Origin: Methylococcaceae bacterium UBA659
GTDB lineage: Bacteria; Pseudomonadota; Gammaproteobacteria; Methylococcales; Methylomonadaceae
NCBI GenBank assembly: GCA_002299495.1
Contig: DBNZ01000236.1
Location: forward strand, 4,812-11,484
DNA: 6,673 bases
Direction of reading: 5' to 3'
Part shown: in pieces, positions 6,131-6,673 of the stretch
Position numbering within the stretch: position 1 is the stretch's first letter
Layout: each line of letters begins with the position of its first letter
Translations under genes and position numbers: made by a program
Notes under the pieces: model-generated
The model's input: the letters and a program-made list of their open reading frames with translations, nothing else
Told to the model about the DNA's origin: nothing
Databases searched by the model: none

Positions 6131-6673
6131 TTACTCAACCGGTGTGGCGGATTTGATGTGCGCCCAAACCTGTTTGCCTGCGACTAGCCCCAATTGCTGG
6201 ACGGAACGGTGGGTTAACTGGCAGATCAGGCGGGATTCACCCACGGCCACCCGCGCCAATTTGATGGCCGGATGTTCGCCGTCGGCGAAGTCTTCTATGG
6301 TACAGGGTAGGCTATTTAAGATGCTGCTGTCTTGCCGATGGGTTAAGGCTAAGCTGATGTCTTGGGCCAGGACTTGCAGGCGGATAGCTTGGCCAACGCG
6401 GAAATCCCGGTCGCGTATCCACAGGCAACCGCCGGGAAATTCGGCGTGTGCGAGTTGCCATTGCCGGTCTTTCTGCGTTACTTTGGCTGCCAACACCACG
6501 CCCGTCTCCTGGCTGACCCGCACCGGCAAATCCAAGCGCGCCAAAGTTTCCTGCAAGCTCCCTGAGGCGACGGCTTTGCCGCGGTCCATCACCACTAACT
6601 GGTCGGCTAGGCGGGCGACTTCATCGGCGGAGTGGGTGACGTAGGCGATGGGGATGGAGAGGGCGCCGTGCAG
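6131..6673 (-). CDS. modC: Molybdate ABC transporter ATP-binding protein ModC, C-terminal half (start beyond window)
   Basis: The last 180 residues of the cytoplasmic ATPase that powers ModB for molybdate uptake. The reading frame stays open from the window edge (6673) to the TAA at 6131-6133; the GTG codons near 6590-6595 are internal, because the frame upstream encodes clear ModC sequence. Visible parts: the end of the nucleotide-binding domain with the H-loop segment IPIAYVTHSADEVARLADQL (fragment residues 7-26, His14), then VVMDRGK, a linker domain, and a Mop/TOBE molybdate-binding domain (~115-178) that ends in LTHRSVQQLGL and VWAHIKS, closely like the E. coli ModC tail (TRRSVDELGL, VWAQVKS). 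Walker A, the signature motif and Walker B lie outside the window. A complete ModC is ~350 aa, so about half is missing through the window edge, not mutation. modA and modB are presumably further upstream. The assignment to ModC over other TOBE-type importers rests on the Mop domain. Confidence 0.95.
   Translation of the reverse strand: MHGALSIPIAYVTHSADEVARLADQLVVMDRGKAVASGSLQETLARLDLPVRVSQETGVVLAAKVTQKDRQWQLAHAEFPGGCLWIRDRDFRVGQAIRLQVLAQDISLALTHRQDSSILNSLPCTIEDFADGEHPAIKLARVAVGESRLICQLTHRSVQQLGLVAGKQVWAHIKSATPVE

Noticed and set aside
5944..6138. Small minus-strand frame (64 aa) between modC and the membrane protein
   Set aside because: It overlaps the start of the membrane-protein gene and the modC end in other frames, has no family resemblance and no clear ribosome site.
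6593..6595. GTG start for a short 154-aa protein
   Set aside because: The frame continues upstream to the window edge with typical ModC sequence (YVTHSADEVARLADQL), so this GTG is internal.
6015..6644. Plus-strand open frame of 209 aa over modC
   Set aside because: It runs antisense to clear ModC sequence, and its translation is rich in Cys, Ser, Arg and Trp with no family resemblance.

Overview
The window reads as chromosomal DNA of a Gram-negative bacterium. It holds an AcrB-type RND inner-membrane pump, a lipoprotein with a lipobox, an enhancer-binding protein for sigma-54 and a proteobacterial-style ModC. I infer a gammaproteobacterium, possibly a methanotroph-like lineage. The class is plausible from protein style, but the genus is a guess that cannot be settled without a database search.

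Layout: positions 1-2673 (+) carry the C-terminal ~890 residues of an RND efflux pump permease whose N-terminus lies before the window. All other genes are on the minus strand. In their direction of transcription (right to left) they are: the C-terminal half of modC (6673-6131, start beyond the window), a six-helix membrane protein of the TauE/SafE-UreH-DsbD_2 type (5954-5223), a short sigma-54 activator (5212-4250), a HAD-family hydrolase (4046-3408) and a SOUL heme-binding-type lipoprotein (3333-2713). The pump and the SOUL gene converge on a 39-bp gap that contains terminator-like hairpins.

The clearest functional unit is the membrane protein plus sigma-54 activator. They are 10 nt apart, and a GAGG ribosome-binding site for the activator sits in the gap, so they are very likely co-transcribed. 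The activator has only the AAA+ and Fis-type DNA-binding domains and no sensory domain, so its signal must come through a partner; the co-transcribed membrane protein is one candidate. HAD and SOUL are separated from this pair by a 203-bp gap with a strong GC-rich hairpin and are probably a separate unit or units. ModC is separated from the membrane protein by 176 bp and is the tail of a molybdate-uptake operon that continues outside the window.

No tRNA, rRNA, CRISPR array, insertion sequence or phage-type gene was seen. No gene-free stretch exceeds 300 bp. The window is mostly ordinary; the item most worth following is the membrane protein/sigma-54 activator pair.
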